NCBI GenBank assembly: GCA_938045615.1
Contig: CALIBC010000031.1
Location: forward strand, 1-37,104
Reading direction: 5' to 3'
DNA from: an uncultured Clostridia bacterium
GTDB lineage: Bacteria; Bacillota; Clostridia; Peptostreptococcales; Anaerovoracaceae
Length of the DNA stretch: 37,104 nucleotides
The position numbers were made by a program, and so were the translations under genes. Positions 16,867 through 24,779 of the stretch are shown piece after piece. The notes below the pieces were generated by a model, which searched no databases, was not told the origin of the DNA, and saw only the letters and a list, made by a program, of their open reading frames with translations. Position 1 is the stretch's first letter; each line of letters opens with the position of its first letter.

Positions 16867-17667
16867 TTACGCTCTTTCCATGTCCGTCTTGTACGCGCCT
16901 CCCAGCATCGCTCCGAGGAACTCTTTCAAACGCGTGCTCTCCGGTTTATTAAATATTTCCTCGGGGCTTCCCTGCTCGACGATCTTCCCGCGGTCCATGA
17001 AAATCACACGATCCGCAACTTCTTTGGCAAATTCCATCTCATGCGTCACGATGACCATAGTGCGTTTCTCCGATGCGAGTCTTTTCATTACGCTCAGCAC
17101 CTCACCGGTAATCTCGGGATCAAGTGCGGATGTAGGCTCATCAAAGAGCATTATCATGGGATCCATCGCAAGTGCTCTCGCTATTGCAACACGTTGCTTT
17201 TGCCCACCGGAAAGATTCCCGGGGTACTCGTTCCGCTTCTCCGCAAGCCCTACGAGCGAGAGCATGCTCTCGCCGTGTTTCACAGCTTCTTCCTTAGCTG
17301 TTTTTTTAACCTTTATCGGTGCATATATTATATTTTGAAGACATGTCATGTGTGGAAACAGGTTAAAATGCTGAAACACCATTCCTGTTTCGCAGGATAT
17401 TTCACGCAGTTCTTTTTCGGACAGGTATACGGCGCCGTCTCCTCCCGTTTTCGCATCAGGTGAAACAAATGTCGTCCCATTAAGCGATATTTCCCCTCCG
17501 GAGATTCTCGTCAGACAGTTGATACAACGCAGCAGCGTGCTTTTACCCGATCCTGACGGTCCGATGATCGCAACCGTCTGGCCTTCATCTACCGACATAT
17601 CCACTCCGGCAAGAGCTTCAACATCAGAATACTTCTTTACGATGTTTTTCATTTCCAGTATTTTCAT
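16867..17667 (-). CDS. Polar amino acid ABC transporter, ATP-binding protein
   Basis: A 266-residue ATPase of the GlnQ/HisP type. Walker A is GPSGSGKST (about 36-44), the Q-loop follows in VFQHFNLFPHMT, the signature is NLSGGQKQRVAIARAL, Walker B is MLFDEPTSALDPE, and the H-loop is VIVTHEM. It energises import of an amino acid through the permease encoded just upstream. GGAAAGG precedes the ATG. It is the last gene of the substrate-binding protein, permease, ATPase operon. Substrate class (arginine/ornithine/glutamine-like polar amino acids) is from family only. Confidence 0.93.
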   Translation of the reverse strand: MKILEMKNIVKKYSDVEALAGVDMSVDEGQTVAIIGPSGSGKSTLLRCINCLTRISGGEISLNGTTFVSPDAKTGGDGAVYLSEKELREISCETGMVFQHFNLFPHMTCLQNIIYAPIKVKKTAKEEAVKHGESMLSLVGLAEKRNEYPGNLSGGQKQRVAIARALAMDPMIMLFDEPTSALDPEITGEVLSVMKRLASEKRTMVIVTHEMEFAKEVADRVIFMDRGKIVEQGSPEEIFNKPESTRLKEFLGAMLGGAYKTDMERA

Positions 17668-17718
17668 ATAAAACGCCTTTCCGCTGCCAACGGCAGTATT
17701 TTCATAAAACGCAAAATA

Positions 17719-18378
17719 TCAGCCCTCTTTCTGCTCGTATCTGGCAAAACGTCTCTCCACTCGCCCCAGAAGGACTGTCACAACAAAAGTGAAGAGAAGA
17801 TACATGCCTGCGGCCAAGACATACGGGATCAGCGTTCCGTCACGGTTTACCATGCCCTCGGATACCCTCATCATATCCGCAAGCGCTATCGATGAGGCGA
17901 GCGCCGTGTCCTTTATGAGAGTTATGACCTCATTCGACACCGGCGGTAAAACCACCCGGAACATCTGAGGTATCACGATATCAAACAAGGTCTGTCTTTT
18001 GCTGACACCAAGTGAATGCGCAGCTTCGTACTGTCCCCTGTCTATACTGTTGAGACCTCCCCTGTAAATTTCCGCAAAGTAGGCAGAGTAATTCAAAACA
18101 AATGTAAGCACTGCCGCCGGAAAGGCGTCAATCTGTATGTTCAGTTGAATCGGGAAAAAGAAATAGAAAAAAAACAGCTGCAGCATCAACGGTGTTCCTC
18201 TGAACACGAACACAAAGAGTTTGCATACCCACCGTAAAGGAGCAAACGAGCTGTTTTCCCCGAGCGCAATGGGAAGCCCCAATATCAACGAGAAAATAAG
18301 GGTGGCGGCAAAAAGCTCCACGCTTATCACCGCACCCTGCAAAAGTATAGGCATCGCCTCACGAATATAATCCATCAT
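17719..18378 (-). CDS. Polar amino acid ABC transporter, permease
   Basis: A 219-residue inner-membrane protein of the HisM/GlnP family with about five membrane segments. The conserved FRGTPLMLQLFF stretch and the EAA loop EAAHSLGVSKRQTLFDIVIPQ identify it. The loop contacts the ATPase encoded 51 bp downstream. It is preceded by AAGGAAAAAGAG. A 209-bp gap separates it from the binding-protein gene upstream; that gap holds a hairpin (18555-18588) that could lower expression of permease and ATPase relative to binding protein. Confidence 0.92.
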   Translation of the reverse strand: MMDYIREAMPILLQGAVISVELFAATLIFSLILGLPIALGENSSFAPLRWVCKLFVFVFRGTPLMLQLFFFYFFFPIQLNIQIDAFPAAVLTFVLNYSAYFAEIYRGGLNSIDRGQYEAAHSLGVSKRQTLFDIVIPQMFRVVLPPVSNEVITLIKDTALASSIALADMMRVSEGMVNRDGTLIPYVLAAGMYLLFTFVVTVLLGRVERRFARYEQKEG

Positions 18379-18554
18379 AATCTCTTTTTCCTTCTCTTAT
18401 CTTTTAGATTATGTATTCACCTCAAGATGCGGGCAAGTCAAACGCAACATCTCAAACCCGCGCATTCAATATCTCTTCGGCAAAGCTACGCCTATATTCT
18501 AACAAAATCATTTTCGGTTTTCAATAAAACTATCTTTAAAAATCTTCGCAAAGC

Positions 18555-18588
18555 ACTTTCCAAAATTGGTCACCCTCGACCGGAAAGT
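18555..18588 (-). other. Hairpin between binding-protein and permease genes
   Basis: Outer arms ACTTTCC/GGAAAGT and inner arms GGTC/GACC overlap the stop codon of the binding-protein gene. No good T-run follows at once, so partial termination or mRNA processing is more likely than full termination. Confidence 0.45.
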
Positions 18589-19418
18589 TATTTTTTATCT
18601 TCGAATACCACCAGATTCTTGCCGAACCATTTTTTGCTTATCTTAGCTGCTTTCCCATTATCTATGGTGGCTTTGAGCGCATCATTGAACGCTTCGGTCA
18701 GCTTCTTGTCATCTTTTCTGAATCCCACCGCATAGTAATCGGCTCCAAAGTTGAAATCCGATGCATACAGTTTTTCTTTCTTTTGACTGTTGTATATTGC
18801 GAATACCTCGTCGATGGCAAGCGCTTCGTTTCGTCCGGCCTTCATGTCCATAATCGCTCTGTCGTACGTATCGTATTCTTTGATATTATCTTTGAACCGG
18901 TCGTAATTTTTGTTCTTCTTGATAGCCTCAAGCGCCGCTGAACCTGCCTGTGTACCTATTTTGTAATCCTTCAGCTGCGAATCGCTCTTGATGTTCACCG
19001 ACTTTTTCAGCGACATGACGAGTATACGATTTTTCAAATAACGCTTCGAAAGCGACATGCTCTTTTCGCGTTCAGGCGTTGCCGACATGCCGTTCCATAT
19101 GCAGTCGATTTTCTTGGATTTCAGTTCAGCTTCCTTGGCCTCCCAGTCAATAGGCTGAAACTTGACCTTTACACCCAATTCCTTTGCGACTGCACCCGCA
19201 AGATCGATATCGAACCCAACCAGCTTGTCTTTCTTATCCCTGAATCCCATCGGCGCAAAAGTGTCGTCAAGGCCTATTATTAAAGTGCCCTTGTCCTTTA
19301 TGTAGTTCAAGTCACTCTTTTCCTCTTTCTCCTTTTTTCCACATCCCGCAAGTCCCATCATCATTACAGCAAGCAGACCGACGGTCGCCATCATCAATAC
19401 TTTCCTACTCCTCTTCAT
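18588..19418 (-). CDS. Polar amino acid ABC transporter, substrate-binding lipoprotein
   Basis: A 276-residue lipoprotein. The signal ends in lipobox LAGC with Cys26 as the lipidated residue. The family-3 binding-protein fold is shown by GTLIIGLDDTFAPMGFRD, VGFDIDLAGAVAKELGV, then CIWNGMSATPERE and the hinge strand GTQAGSAA. It would capture an amino acid outside the membrane and hand it to the permease. The start at 19418 is chosen because GGAGGG lies four bases before it, removing six residues of a longer frame. It heads the operon and is divergent from the aminotransferase operon; the adjacency suggests a shared substrate. Confidence 0.94.
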   Translation of the reverse strand: MKRSRKVLMMATVGLLAVMMMGLAGCGKKEKEEKSDLNYIKDKGTLIIGLDDTFAPMGFRDKKDKLVGFDIDLAGAVAKELGVKVKFQPIDWEAKEAELKSKKIDCIWNGMSATPEREKSMSLSKRYLKNRILVMSLKKSVNIKSDSQLKDYKIGTQAGSAALEAIKKNKNYDRFKDNIKEYDTYDRAIMDMKAGRNEALAIDEVFAIYNSQKKEKLYASDFNFGADYYAVGFRKDDKKLTEAFNDALKATIDNGKAAKISKKWFGKNLVVFEDKK

Positions 19419-19520
19419 AATTCCCTCCATTGTCAAACTCCCGGATGTAAATCACGCTGCGATTGTTTCGGATTTTCGCTCCGCGATTCACTTCGATATA
19501 GTAATAACTTGTTAAAAACG

Positions 19521-19550
19521 ATGTTACCATCAAGACACACTGTTTGTCAA
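19521..19550 (-). promoter_or_regulatory. Promoter of the ABC importer operon
   Basis: TTGACA (19550-19545), 18-bp spacer, TAACAT (19526-19521), about 100 bp upstream of the binding-protein start. Confidence 0.6.
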
Positions 19551-19576
19551 GCGGAATATTTTTATATGAATGTAAG

Positions 19577-19607
19577 TTGTCTCTGTTGCCAAGATATATG
19601 TTATACT
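19577..19607 (+). promoter_or_regulatory. Candidate promoter of the aminotransferase operon
   Basis: TTGTCT (19577-19582) and TATACT (19602-19607) with a long 19-bp spacer. It is divergent from the ABC promoter and begins a leader of about 135 nt. Confidence 0.4.
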
Positions 19608-19612
19608 TTGGG

Positions 19613-19660
19613 AAACAACCTCTTTGGTTGGCTAAAACTTTGCGTACTTGGTTGTTTTTT
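19613..19660 (+). promoter_or_regulatory. Possible transcription attenuator in the leader
   Basis: AAACAACC (19613-19620) can pair with GGTTGTTT (19650-19657), which runs into a six-T tract, as in a terminator. The same CAACC can instead pair with a nearer GGTTG (19626-19630), so the two helices exclude each other. No known riboswitch was recognised in the leader. Confidence 0.4.
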
Positions 19661-19749
19661 ATCACTGTGCAAGATGATATTTTCTAAATATTAAGCACGC
19701 CGAAAGGTGCAGCATACTATGACGGAGAACAGTATAGAAAGGAAGTATT

Positions 19750-20886
19750 ATGAAGATCAATGATTTTAAGCTGGAATGCTATTTCGAGAAATATGAATTC
19801 ACTGCTCCGTACCTGCTTACGCAGTCGGATTGCGAATCCATGACAACAAAGGAGTTGCTGGCGTATGAGCCGGGTTCTGAGGAGGGCTTCATGGATCAAT
19901 GGCTCGGTTACACTGAAACATGGGGCGACCCGCAGCTTCGAGCTGAAGTGGCGAGGCTGTATAAGACGATGGGTCCCGAGAACATCCTGATTTTTCACGG
20001 TGCGCAGGAAGCGATATTTGATTATATGAACGTAATTCTCGATGAGGGTGACCATATGATAGCGCAGTTCCCAAATTACCAGTCCGCTTATGAAGTAGCC
20101 AACACCATAGCAGACTGCGGTTATAGCAAATGGAAGATCAGAGATGACGGTGAAAAATGGGTTCTTGATTTTGATGAGCTCGAATCGCTTGTCAAACCTA
20201 ACACAAAGCTGATTGCGATCAACACCCCCAACAATCCTACAGGTTACACACTCACCAATTCTCAAATCAAGCGCCTTTGTGATATTTGTAAAAAGCATGA
20301 CCTTTATCTTTTTTCGGATGAAGTGTACAAAGGTCTGGAGCTTGACGGCGAGAAAAGAGATTGGGTAGCCGATCACTACGACAAAGCCGTTTCCCTTGGT
20401 GTGCTGTCAAAGTCATACGGTTTGTCGGGACTGCGCGTGGGATGGCTTGCGGCAAAAGACACGAAGTTGTTGGCAAAGCTCAACAGATTTAAGAATTACC
20501 TCAGCATCTGTGACGCCGCCCCTTCGGAATATCTTGCCAAAATTGCGGTACGCCACACCGATGAGCTGAACGCCCGATCGACCGGGATTATACGTGCCAA
20601 CAAAAAAATAGCCGATGCCTTTTTTAAGAAGTACGATTATCTTTTCGAGGTAAAGTCACTGAGTTGCGGTCCGGTCACCTTTCACAAGTTGTTGATCGAC
20701 ATGCCGGTGAAAGAGTTCTGCCAAATGGCTGTGGATAAAAAGGGAATACTTCTTATGCCGTCTGCGATATATGATTTCGAAGGTCAGTATTTCAGATTCG
20801 GCTACGGCAGGAAAAACATGCCGGAAGCTTTGGCAAAATTCGAGGAGTTTCTGATAGAGGAGGGTTTTACAAAGCAGAAGCGCTGA
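19750..20886 (+). CDS. Class I/II PLP-dependent aminotransferase
   Basis: A 378-residue fold-type I enzyme with an intact active site. GAQEAIFDYMN forms the phosphate-binding start, NTPNNPTG supplies the Asn, LFSDEVYKGL the Asp/Tyr, SKSYGLSGLRVGW the PLP-binding lysine, and FRFGYGR the carboxylate-binding arginine. It should transfer an amino group between an amino acid and a 2-oxo acid; the substrate is not readable. The N-terminus is slightly unusual in that it lacks the common leader and starts directly with a GYTETWGDPQLR-type segment after 50 residues. AAAGGAAG precedes the ATG. It heads an operon with an ornithine cyclodeaminase family gene and is divergent from an amino acid importer, suggesting that it processes the imported amino acid. 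Confidence 0.9.
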   Translation: MKINDFKLECYFEKYEFTAPYLLTQSDCESMTTKELLAYEPGSEEGFMDQWLGYTETWGDPQLRAEVARLYKTMGPENILIFHGAQEAIFDYMNVILDEGDHMIAQFPNYQSAYEVANTIADCGYSKWKIRDDGEKWVLDFDELESLVKPNTKLIAINTPNNPTGYTLTNSQIKRLCDICKKHDLYLFSDEVYKGLELDGEKRDWVADHYDKAVSLGVLSKSYGLSGLRVGWLAAKDTKLLAKLNRFKNYLSICDAAPSEYLAKIAVRHTDELNARSTGIIRANKKIADAFFKKYDYLFEVKSLSCGPVTFHKLLIDMPVKEFCQMAVDKKGILLMPSAIYDFEGQYFRFGYGRKNMPEALAKFEEFLIEEGFTKQKR

Positions 20887-20938
20887 TCTTTCACATTCAC
20901 GCACCGGAAAACGTAAACCAGGCGGTAAGGAGGATGAT

Positions 20939-21928
20939 ATGAAAACGTTACTTTTGAATCGCATCGATGTCGCAAGATCTCTTGACATCGATGAGGTTAT
21001 TGCGGGTGTACGGCGAGGCTATATAGACTATCGTAAAAATAATGTCGACCAACCGCAGATAGTGTCGATCGCCATGCCAAAGAGAAGAGCCGAATGCGAC
21101 CTGAAGTGCTGTTACAATTCCGGCAACGATACTTTGAGTATCAAGGTTGCGGCGCTCTATTCCGATAACGGTACGATCAACAATCTTCCGCACATGATGG
21201 GCACGGTGCTTCTTTTTGACACGACCGACGGAAATATACTTTCCATTATGGAGGGAGGACTTATCACAGGAGTCCGCACCGGTGCCGCCGGAGCCATATC
21301 ATGTGACCTTTTGGCAAGGAAGGATGCCCATATCGTCGCTGTATTGGGTGCCGGAGAACAGGCCCGTATGCAGGTCAGAGCCCTAAAACGGATACGTGAC
21401 ATCACTCAAATACGGGTGTACAGTGAATTTTCCGCCGAGCTTTCCGCATATAAATGCGAAATCGAGGATGAATTAGGAATTGGTGTCGCCATATGCAACA
21501 GTGTCAGCGATGCGATGAAGCATGCGGACATCGCGGTATCCACCACTCCGGCGACCAAGTACATAGTATCATCCGATCTTATACGACCGGGAATGCACAT
21601 AGTGGCGGTAGGCGCAGATGATATAGGCAAAAACGAATGGGATCCGAAAGTTTTTTCCAAAGCCGATATGATCATCTGCGACAGCATTTCGCAGTGCATC
21701 GAGAGGGGTGAGACGAGAAACGCACTGGAAGCGGGAGTCATTCGACCCTGCGACATAACCGGCGAGATCGGAGAAATTTTGACGGGCGAAAAAAACGGAC
21801 GCACTTCTCCTGAAGAAATCACGATATTCGATACGACCGGTATGGGTGTTCAGGATAACGTCACAGCGTTAAAAGTCTACCAAAAGGCTCTCCAAAACGG
21901 CTACGGCGCAGAGTTTAAGTTTATTTAA
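20939..21928 (+). CDS. Ornithine cyclodeaminase / mu-crystallin family protein
   Basis: A 329-residue NAD(P)-dependent enzyme family. The substrate-side lysine lies in LSIKVAALYSDN, the arginine in GLITGVRTGAAGA, the nucleotide-binding loop in VLGAGEQARMQVRAL, and the catalytic-type Asp in VGADDIGKNEW. Members include ornithine cyclodeaminase (ornithine to proline and ammonia), alanine dehydrogenases and cyclic imine reductases; the substrate cannot be settled by eye. AAGGAGG precedes the ATG. It follows the intact aminotransferase by 52 bp and is followed after five bases by a damaged aminotransferase gene. With the arc operon in the same window, ornithine is an attractive but unproven substrate. 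Confidence 0.9.
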   Translation: MKTLLLNRIDVARSLDIDEVIAGVRRGYIDYRKNNVDQPQIVSIAMPKRRAECDLKCCYNSGNDTLSIKVAALYSDNGTINNLPHMMGTVLLFDTTDGNILSIMEGGLITGVRTGAAGAISCDLLARKDAHIVAVLGAGEQARMQVRALKRIRDITQIRVYSEFSAELSAYKCEIEDELGIGVAICNSVSDAMKHADIAVSTTPATKYIVSSDLIRPGMHIVAVGADDIGKNEWDPKVFSKADMIICDSISQCIERGETRNALEAGVIRPCDITGEIGEILTGEKNGRTSPEEITIFDTTGMGVQDNVTALKVYQKALQNGYGAEFKFI

Positions 21929-21933
21929 AGGAG

Positions 21934-22554
21934 GTGATTTTACCAGCTCCTTACTTCACGCCTTATAAGCAGCAGGTGGAATTAGCGCGCGGAATCCCCG
22001 TCGAACTACCCACCTTTGAGGATGAGGATTTCCAAATCAACACCGAGATGCTCGAGTCTTTGATCACCGAAAAAACAGTGGTGAATTCTTTTTCAAAGAA
22101 TTTCATCATGACGGGCTGGCGTATCGGCAACATCATCGCTCCTGCGGAAATTATCCACGTAATACAGCAAATCAATGAGAATGTGGTATTTACGGCACCT
22201 GCCATTTCACAGCGAGCCGCACTTTATGCTCTCACACACAGAGCACAGCTGCTGCCGCAGATAGTCGAAGAATACCACAGACGCACCTTTTATGCGGCCG
22301 AACGCGTGAATCGGATACCCAATCTCAGTGTGCTGTATCCGCCCAAAGGCTCATTCTATCTGTTCGTCAATATAAAAGAAACCGGTTTGAGTAGCGAAGA
22401 GGCAAGTGAAAAGATTTTGACCCAAGCCCACGTGCTGACTCTTCCCGGCAATGCCTTCGGCGCTTGCGGTCAAGGATATCTCCGAATCGCATGCACTGTA
22501 TGCGTGGAAAAGCTGGGGGAGGCTTTTGACCGAATAGCGACCATACACATATAA
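21934..22554 (+). pseudogene. Aminotransferase remnant with N-terminal and internal deletions
   Basis: The reading frame (206 codons from a GTG inside a near-perfect AAAGGAGGTGA) matches the middle and end of a class-I aminotransferase. It begins at the strand usually about 100 residues into the protein (ILPAPYFTPYKQQVELA). It then jumps from LESLITEKT straight to VVNSFSKNFIMTGWRIG, so the usual block of about 65 residues with NPTG and DEVY is missing. The PLP lysine (SFSKN) and C-terminal GYLRIA are still present. Both losses keep the frame open. It cannot be a normal enzyme; it is most likely a decayed third operon gene, less likely a new short protein. Confidence 0.8.
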
Positions 22555-22582
22555 AAGTGCCCTGCCTTACGGCAGGGCGCTT
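22555..22582 (+). terminator. Terminator of the aminotransferase operon
   Basis: A 12-bp stem (one G-U) with TTAC loop: 22555-22566 and 22571-22582. It begins at the stop of the remnant gene. The 20 bases of core and loop are identical to those of the hairpin at 23573. It could act in both directions; T-runs are short. Confidence 0.65.
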
Positions 22583-22678
22583 CAACTTCTTTGAACTATG
22601 ATACGACTTCCACGTTGATCATTTCAGTTCTTTTTTCTCTCTCCATATCTGCTTATCTCATTTTTTACAGTAATTACA

Positions 22679-22798
22679 ATGCTTGTGACCGATAAAATTA
22701 TGCTTATTGTAAGTAATATTTTTATTATCATTTTTGTTGTGAGCTTTGCGGGAGGGTGGGATGCCCCTATGGCGCATAAACCAAAAAAGGCCGCCTAG
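22679..22798 (+). CDS. Possible small membrane peptide (39 aa)
   Basis: ATG at 22679 opens a 39-codon frame ending TAG at 22798. It encodes one hydrophobic helix (about residues 7-26, IMLIVSNIFIIIFVVSF) and a basic tail (HKPKKAA). Size, single helix and basic C-terminus resemble type I toxin or holin-like peptides. No Shine-Dalgarno site is visible and there is no clear antisense RNA promoter, so it may be chance. It is the only candidate gene in the 269-bp convergent gap 22555-22823. Confidence 0.25.
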   Translation: MLVTDKIMLIVSNIFIIIFVVSFAGGWDAPMAHKPKKAA

Positions 22799-22823
22799 CT
22801 TCTCTCCTTTTTCATATAATTTT

Positions 22824-23363
22824 CTATAAACAGCTATACAGGTGTGCCGTTAACTCATGTATTTTGGTTCTATATTTTTTTACGCGCTCGTAGTCCTCTT
22901 CTTTTGGGTCTTTTATCCTCGATATGTCCGAATTATGTTGCATGTCGGATATCTTCACAATCAACGCAATACGATTGTTTTTAACTCTCTCTATGTACTT
23001 ATCATACGCCTCACCGGCTCTCTTTGTTATGGCATCCACTGCATCCACTATGACTCGGGGAAACCCTGCATCTTCAAGATCCTGCAATGACACCTCCGTA
23101 TCCTCAACCACATCATGCAACAAAGCAACTACTTTCTCATTCACAGTGTGGACATTTCCAGCGACTACACATGGATGCAAAAAGTAATCTCGTCCAGCTT
23201 TGTCAACTTGCCCTTTATGTGCATTTTTCGACAAGCAATAGGCTTTTCTAATCAACTCCGTTTCCGTTTTGATACGGAGTGCACTTTCTCTCCTATTTCT
23301 TTCTTCGATCTCGGGATGGGTTTTCAAAAATTTATCGCTTTCTTTCCAAAGACTCATATCCAT
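22824..23363 (-). CDS. HD-domain hydrolase resembling RSH/MESH1 (p)ppGpp hydrolases
   Basis: A 179-residue protein containing a metal-dependent HD domain of the SpoT type. After the helix AYCLSKNAHKGQVDKAG come the HPCVVAGNV histidine, the ALLHDVVEDTEVS motif (HD and ED pairs) and VKISDMQHNSD. It has no synthetase, TGS or ACT domain, so it would be hydrolase only, like small alarmone hydrolases. Substrate (p)ppGpp is a family-based guess; other HD phosphohydrolases of this size exist. AGGAGGTGAG precedes the ATG, and a consensus promoter lies at 23439-23467. It appears monocistronic. Confidence 0.83.
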   Translation of the reverse strand: MDMSLWKESDKFLKTHPEIEERNRRESALRIKTETELIRKAYCLSKNAHKGQVDKAGRDYFLHPCVVAGNVHTVNEKVVALLHDVVEDTEVSLQDLEDAGFPRVIVDAVDAITKRAGEAYDKYIERVKNNRIALIVKISDMQHNSDISRIKDPKEEDYERVKKYRTKIHELTAHLYSCL

Positions 23364-23438
23364 TCAACTCACCTCCTATTGCGAAAGTCTGCGAAACAGC
23401 GTAATGTCGTATTTTTTCTCATTATTTTTATTAATATA

Positions 23439-23467
23439 ATCATACAGGAGAGGTTCTTTTGTGTCAA
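23439..23467 (-). promoter_or_regulatory. Promoter of the HD-domain gene
   Basis: TTGACA (23467-23462), 17-bp spacer, TATGAT (23444-23439), about 75 bp upstream of the start. Confidence 0.7.
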
Positions 23468-23572
23468 CTAAGCTGTCGTTTACACATCAAAAAAATGGAA
23501 TCGCAGTAGATAAAATCGATTATATCTTTTAAAATGAGCCGAAGTCAATAGGCGATGCCGATTGACAATGCA

Positions 23573-23600
23573 AAGCGCCCTGCCTTACGGCAGGGCGCTT
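23573..23600 (-). terminator. Terminator of tRNA-Lys
   Basis: Perfect 12-bp stem with a TTAC loop on the plus strand (23573-23584, 23589-23600), ten bases after the tRNA 3' end. Near-duplicate of the hairpin at 22555. Confidence 0.7.
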
Positions 23601-23609
23601 CAACCGTTC

Positions 23610-23685
23610 TGGTACACCATCAGGGGTTCGAACCCTGGACACCCTGATTAAGAGTCAGGTGCTCTACCAGCTGAGCTAATGGTGC
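23610..23685 (-). tRNA. tRNA-Lys (CTT)
   Basis: A 76-nt cloverleaf including encoded CCA. The acceptor stem is GCACCAT/ATGGTGT with a terminal G-U, the D-arm contains AGCTCAGCTGGTAGAGC, and the T-arm contains GGTTCGAACCC. The anticodon CTT occupies 23652-23650 in the loop of GACTCTTAATC. It decodes AAG. It is a single tRNA gene with its own promoter and terminator. Confidence 0.97.
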
Positions 23686-23727
23686 ACACGCAAGCATATC
23701 CGAATAAATATGCCTGACACGTCAGCT

Positions 23728-23756
23728 ATATTATCATCGCGCAAATAAAAAGTCAA
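23728..23756 (-). promoter_or_regulatory. Promoter of tRNA-Lys
   Basis: TTGACT (23756-23751), 17-bp spacer, TAATAT (23733-23728), 43 bp before the mature 5' end. Confidence 0.75.
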
Positions 23757-23927
23757 TACTCATACAGCAAAAAACTTGATATCCTTGCATATTTTTTATT
23801 TTTTAGTTTGCAAAGTAAGTTCCGGTTTGATTTTCAGGTTTTCCATGTCATTTCCGCAGCGATTTCCTGGCTGATTTTGTCACCGATGCGGTAATTCCAC
23901 GGTGTTTTACGCATTCCTCCGCCCACG

Positions 23928-24656
23928 CTACAGCAGTTCCAGCAGTTCTTCTAGAATTTCCTCTTTTTCCTGCGGGGTATCAACCATCTCGGCTTCCCTT
24001 CTGTACTCCACCATCATTGCACTGAAGATATCGGCGATATCCGGAGGTGTGTAGCTTATCGTATTGGCGCCTGCGGCAATCGTTTCTTTTATGGATTCGT
24101 TCGTCGGACCTCCCGTTGCGATTATGGGAATTTCAGGGTAATCTCTTCGGATGTGCCGAACCAGTTCAGGTGTTTTTGCCGCATTTGAAACATTGAGAAT
24201 CGACACTCCCGATTTGAAGCGGGCATCTATGTCCGTACTCTCATTCACCACAGTTGCGATGATGGGAATATCCACAACGCTCTTTATCATTTTGATGTTC
24301 TCGTTCTTCATCGGAGAGTTCACCACCACCCCGTATGCACCGTCACCTTCCGCGTCCTTCGAGATGAGTGCGGTTCTGAGCCCCTGGGTGGTTCCACCGC
24401 CGACACCGCAAAAAACCGGGATCGATGCCGCATTGATTATGGCGCTGTTTATTATCTGTTGAGGCGTGAACGGATATACCGCAAGTACGGCATCGGCATT
24501 GCAATTACGTATTATGGCAAGATCCGTCGTGAAAATGCACGATTTGATCCTTCTTCCCAGAACCACCATGCCCTTTGCGGACCATATTGCTTCCGGAACC
24601 TGTATCGACTTTGCTCTCAGCGTTCCCGTTATCCTCGGGATATCTTTTTTCGTCAT
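23928..24656 (-). CDS. TIM-barrel protein of unknown function
   Basis: A 242-residue protein with a regular beta/alpha pattern. Glycine-rich strands IPVFCGVGGGTTQG, VVVNSP, IPIIATVVNES, VSILNVSNAA and IPIIATGGPTNESIKETIAAGANTISYTPP resemble phosphate-binding TIM barrels such as NanE, ThiG or HisA/HisF. The last ATGG loop is the best clue. No family is recognised with certainty and the catalytic residues are not clear. AAGGAAG precedes the ATG. A short acidic leucine-rich tail (EEILEELLELL) ends it. It lies between tRNA-Lys and a two-component system and appears to be a single gene; the 148 bp after it hold no gene that I can support. Confidence 0.72.
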   Translation of the reverse strand: MTKKDIPRITGTLRAKSIQVPEAIWSAKGMVVLGRRIKSCIFTTDLAIIRNCNADAVLAVYPFTPQQIINSAIINAASIPVFCGVGGGTTQGLRTALISKDAEGDGAYGVVVNSPMKNENIKMIKSVVDIPIIATVVNESTDIDARFKSGVSILNVSNAAKTPELVRHIRRDYPEIPIIATGGPTNESIKETIAAGANTISYTPPDIADIFSAMMVEYRREAEMVDTPQEKEEILEELLELL

Positions 24657-24779
24657 TTTTTCTTCCTTTTTTGATGTTGATCTTCAAACATTTGCTCATT
24701 GCTGCGCACGGGAGCTTTGCATCTGCTTGCTACATGCAAGTTGTCGGCTGTCGGTTATCGGTTTTCGAGCGTCCGGCTC

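Noticed and set aside
19694..19735. Glycine riboswitch core resemblance (CGCCGAAAGG) in the aminotransferase leader
   Set aside because: The 5' half of the aptamer and the CTCT-type closing stem are missing; the similarity is limited to a few bases.
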